Positions 62,172 to 64,000 of a stretch of DNA of 64,000 nt are shown here, piece after piece. Source of the DNA: Deinococcus psychrotolerans. GTDB taxonomy: Bacteria > Deinococcota > Deinococci > Deinococcales > Deinococcaceae. A model generated the notes under the pieces. It had not been told where the DNA came from. It worked only from the letters and a program-made list of their open reading frames with translations, and did no database searches. How positions within the stretch are numbered: position 1 is the stretch's first letter; each line of letters begins with the position of its first letter. Position numbers and translations under genes: made by a program. Location: assembly GCF_003860465.1 (NCBI RefSeq), contig NZ_CP034186.1, forward strand, positions 124,001 to 188,000. Reading direction: 5' to 3'.

Positions 62172-63740
62172 CTACTCCTTGCTGACATCTTTGAAGTACC
62201 AGTTGCCGCTGGGATACAGCGTCCAGCCTTTCACCCATTTCTGCATCACGTAGTACAAGCTGACGTCGTAAAGGGGCGCGAGCGGCAGGTCGGTGTTGAT
62301 GGTCTTTTGCAAACGCCGGGCAAGCGCGTTGCGGTCTGCTGGGGCGGTGGTCGCCGAGAGCTGAGCAATCATCTTGTCGACCGCCGGGTTTTTGTAAAAG
62401 CTGTAGTTGCCCCCCGCCCCGGCGCTGCCCGAATCGAAGTTCTGAGTCATGTACTGATCGAGAATCGGCGCGGCCAAATTGCTCACGACAAACATGGGGA
62501 ATTTCCCGGTCTGGTACCCGTCAACGAAGGTAGGCCAAGCCACCGAGCGCACATCGACCTTGATGCCCACTTTGGCGAGTTGCGCCTGAAGGGTGACAGC
62601 CGTCTTTTCGCGTTCGGCATTGCCACTGTTGTAGTAGATGGTGCTCGCAAAGCCGCTGGGATAGCCAGCTTCTTTGAGCAGCGCCTTGGCTTTATCCAAG
62701 TTGGTTTTGTAAGGCCACTCGTTGCCGGTGTACCCCGGCAGAGCGCCAGGCAATACGCTCCGTGAGGGTTTGGCAATCCCCAAGGTCGCCGCGTCGGACA
62801 GTTCCTGCTGATTGACAGCGTACATGAGCGCTTGCCTGACCTTGGGATCGTTAAAGGGCTTTTGGGTGTTGTTCATGTACAAGGTTTGTGCGCCGATGGC
62901 CGACTGCTTGTTGACCGTCAAGCTGGATTCCTTCATGGACTGTTCCAGCAGCTCGGAAGGCAGGTTATAGACAACGTCCAGCTGGCCTTGCCGCAGCAGC
63001 AAATACTGGTTCGAGAGGTCTTTGATCACCCGGAAAACGATCTTGGCGAGTTTGGGTTTTCCGCCCCAGTAATTAGGGTTGGCGTTCAGTTCGAACTTCA
63101 CGCCAGCGGTGGTGTCGCCCATCGTAAACGGCCCAGTGCCCATGCCGTGCGTCCTCAGATAATCATTGAGCTGACCGGGCTTGACGCCGCCGTTCTTATT
63201 GACGTACGCCTTGCTCATGATGGCCCCCGTGTTGGTCTGAGCCAGCAGGGCCAAAAAGCTCGGACAGCTGTTCTTGAGATCAACTTGAACACGGAGCGGA
63301 TCAAGAACTTTGATGCCCGCAGGGTCTACGCAGTCCTTGAGTTGCTTGGCCGGGCCAAGATCAAGGGCCAGTACACGCTGAAGCGAGAACTGCACGTCGT
63401 CGGCAGTCAGAGCAGTGCCGTCTTGAAATTTCACATTTTTGCGTAACTCGAACGTGTAGGTCTTGCCGCCGTTGCTGGCGGTGTACTTCTGGGCCAGCCA
63501 GGGTTGAAGGGTAGTCGTGCCCTCCAGCTTGCCGCCAACCGATTTAGTCTTGTAGCGCACCAATGTTTCGTAGATGTTGTCGTCGAGCCACATGCCCGCC
63601 CATTCGGTAATGGCGTGGGCGTCGATGCTGGCGGGTTCAAAATACACGCCGAAATACAAGGTATCCGGGTTGCTGACCGCCTGCGCGGGAGAAAGCAGGA
63701 GCGCGGCACTCAGGGTGATCCAAAGACGTTTGTTCAACAT
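62172..63740 (-). CDS. Peptide-binding protein, SBP family 5
   Basis: A 522-residue periplasmic binding protein with signal peptide (MLNKRLWITLSAALLLSPAQA) and no lipobox. Hallmarks: YFEPASIDAHAITEWAGMWL, RKNVKFQDGTALTADDVQFS, GMGTGPFTMGD and KPFNDPKVRQALMYAVNQQE. GGAGG stands before the ATG. First gene of the leftward unit SBP, DppB, DppC, M24, S10. It is divergent from the IclR-type gene with a palindrome between them. Confidence 0.9.
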   Translation of the reverse strand: MLNKRLWITLSAALLLSPAQAVSNPDTLYFGVYFEPASIDAHAITEWAGMWLDDNIYETLVRYKTKSVGGKLEGTTTLQPWLAQKYTASNGGKTYTFELRKNVKFQDGTALTADDVQFSLQRVLALDLGPAKQLKDCVDPAGIKVLDPLRVQVDLKNSCPSFLALLAQTNTGAIMSKAYVNKNGGVKPGQLNDYLRTHGMGTGPFTMGDTTAGVKFELNANPNYWGGKPKLAKIVFRVIKDLSNQYLLLRQGQLDVVYNLPSELLEQSMKESSLTVNKQSAIGAQTLYMNNTQKPFNDPKVRQALMYAVNQQELSDAATLGIAKPSRSVLPGALPGYTGNEWPYKTNLDKAKALLKEAGYPSGFASTIYYNSGNAEREKTAVTLQAQLAKVGIKVDVRSVAWPTFVDGYQTGKFPMFVVSNLAAPILDQYMTQNFDSGSAGAGGNYSFYKNPAVDKMIAQLSATTAPADRNALARRLQKTINTDLPLAPLYDVSLYYVMQKWVKGWTLYPSGNWYFKDVSKE

Positions 63741-63762
63741 GGGTTCCTCCAGAAGGCGTAAG

Positions 63763-63779
63763 ATTTCGCTAGGCGAAAT
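63763..63779. promoter_or_regulatory. Palindromic operator candidate between divergent genes
   Basis: ATTTCGC (63763-63769), spacer TAG, GCGAAAT (63773-63779): perfect 7-bp arms. It lies 23-39 bases upstream of the binding-protein start and 80 bases upstream of the IclR-type gene, the normal place for a site bound by a divergent IclR regulator. Confidence 0.6.
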
Positions 63780-63858
63780 GTGTTTTCGGAAAGTGAACGC
63801 GAAGGTGCTTGTCTAAATTTTCTTGTGATTGTGGTTGGTCTATTTTAGGAGTCGATCT

Positions 63859-64000
63859 ATGCCCCCTGTCAAGACACCTCTCTATACAGATCCTTACCTT
63901 GTCGCTTCGGTCGACGCCGCTTTCTCTGTTCTGGCACATATTGCCCGGGAGCCCGATCAGAGCCTGCAAGAAATTGCAGGGCGCTGTCAGCTGAGCGTGA
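63859..64000 (+). CDS. IclR-type transcriptional regulator, cut by the window edge
   Basis: The first 47 residues are seen. ASVDAAFSVLAHIA then SLQEIAGRCQLSV matches the winged helix-turn-helix of the IclR family (SVDRALDVL..., SLSEIARRLGLS...). TAGGAG lies before the ATG at 63859. The ligand domain is beyond the window. By position it is the likely regulator of the divergent peptide uptake and peptidase operon. Family assignment rests on a short piece, but the pattern is clear. Confidence 0.75.
   Translation, partial: MPPVKTPLYTDPYLVASVDAAFSVLAHIAREPDQSLQEIAGRCQLSV

Overview
The window looks like a piece of a Deinococcus-type genome, chromosome or large secondary replicon. The evidence is high GC, SBP family 5 proteins with Sec signal peptides but no lipobox cysteine, a kdp operon, several c-di-GMP proteins, and peptide transporters and peptidases in great number. 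The genus is an inference from gene content and style, not a database result.

Layout. 1-8 kb: a PAS-GGDEF protein running off the left edge, a lone tyrosine recombinase, an SDR oxidoreductase, a CsoR/CstR-type repressor with its palindromic operator, and a cobalamin riboswitch joined to a fragment of a cobyrinate a,c-diamide synthase gene. That fragment is cut by an IS630-type element. A second, degenerate IS630-type element abuts the first across one TA, and another near-identical copy of the first follows. 8-12.5 kb: proline iminopeptidase plus a Dpp-type transporter (C-B-A order). 12.8-21 kb: an M14-like peptidase, a membrane GGDEF protein, an M42 aminopeptidase and two paralogous histidine kinases. 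21-26 kb: a structured intergenic stretch, then a GntR/FadR regulator and a Dpp-type transporter (A-B-C) in one operon. 26-31 kb: a secreted PIG-L deacetylase, a MetX-like hydrolase and an SDR, the last two separated by a 92-bp MITE-like element. 31-42.5 kb: an orphan binding protein, an M20 peptidase, then two divergent Dpp-type operons, one of which holds a DUF1028 gene. 43-50 kb: a CorA-like protein with a GQN motif, a broken small membrane gene and a kdp operon in the order B-(small ORF)-F-A-C. 50-55.6 kb: an overlapping operon PAS/GAF-HD-GYP, RsbQ-like hydrolase, GGDEF. 56-64 kb: a hydantoinase/carbamoylase-type amidase, then an operon with binding protein, two permeases, an M24 peptidase homologue and an S10 carboxypeptidase, divergent from an IclR-type regulator cut by the right edge.

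Two themes hold the region together. The first is peptide use: six periplasmic binding proteins and five permease pairs sit beside peptidases of families S33, M14, M42, M20, M24 and S10, yet no ATPase subunit is encoded here, so these importers must borrow ATPases encoded elsewhere. The second is c-di-GMP signalling: three GGDEF proteins and one HD-GYP protein. The most interesting unit is the translationally coupled HD-GYP / RsbQ-like / GGDEF operon. It suggests that a small molecule handled by an RsbQ/KAI2-type hydrolase feeds into c-di-GMP turnover instead of into a partner-switch phosphatase.
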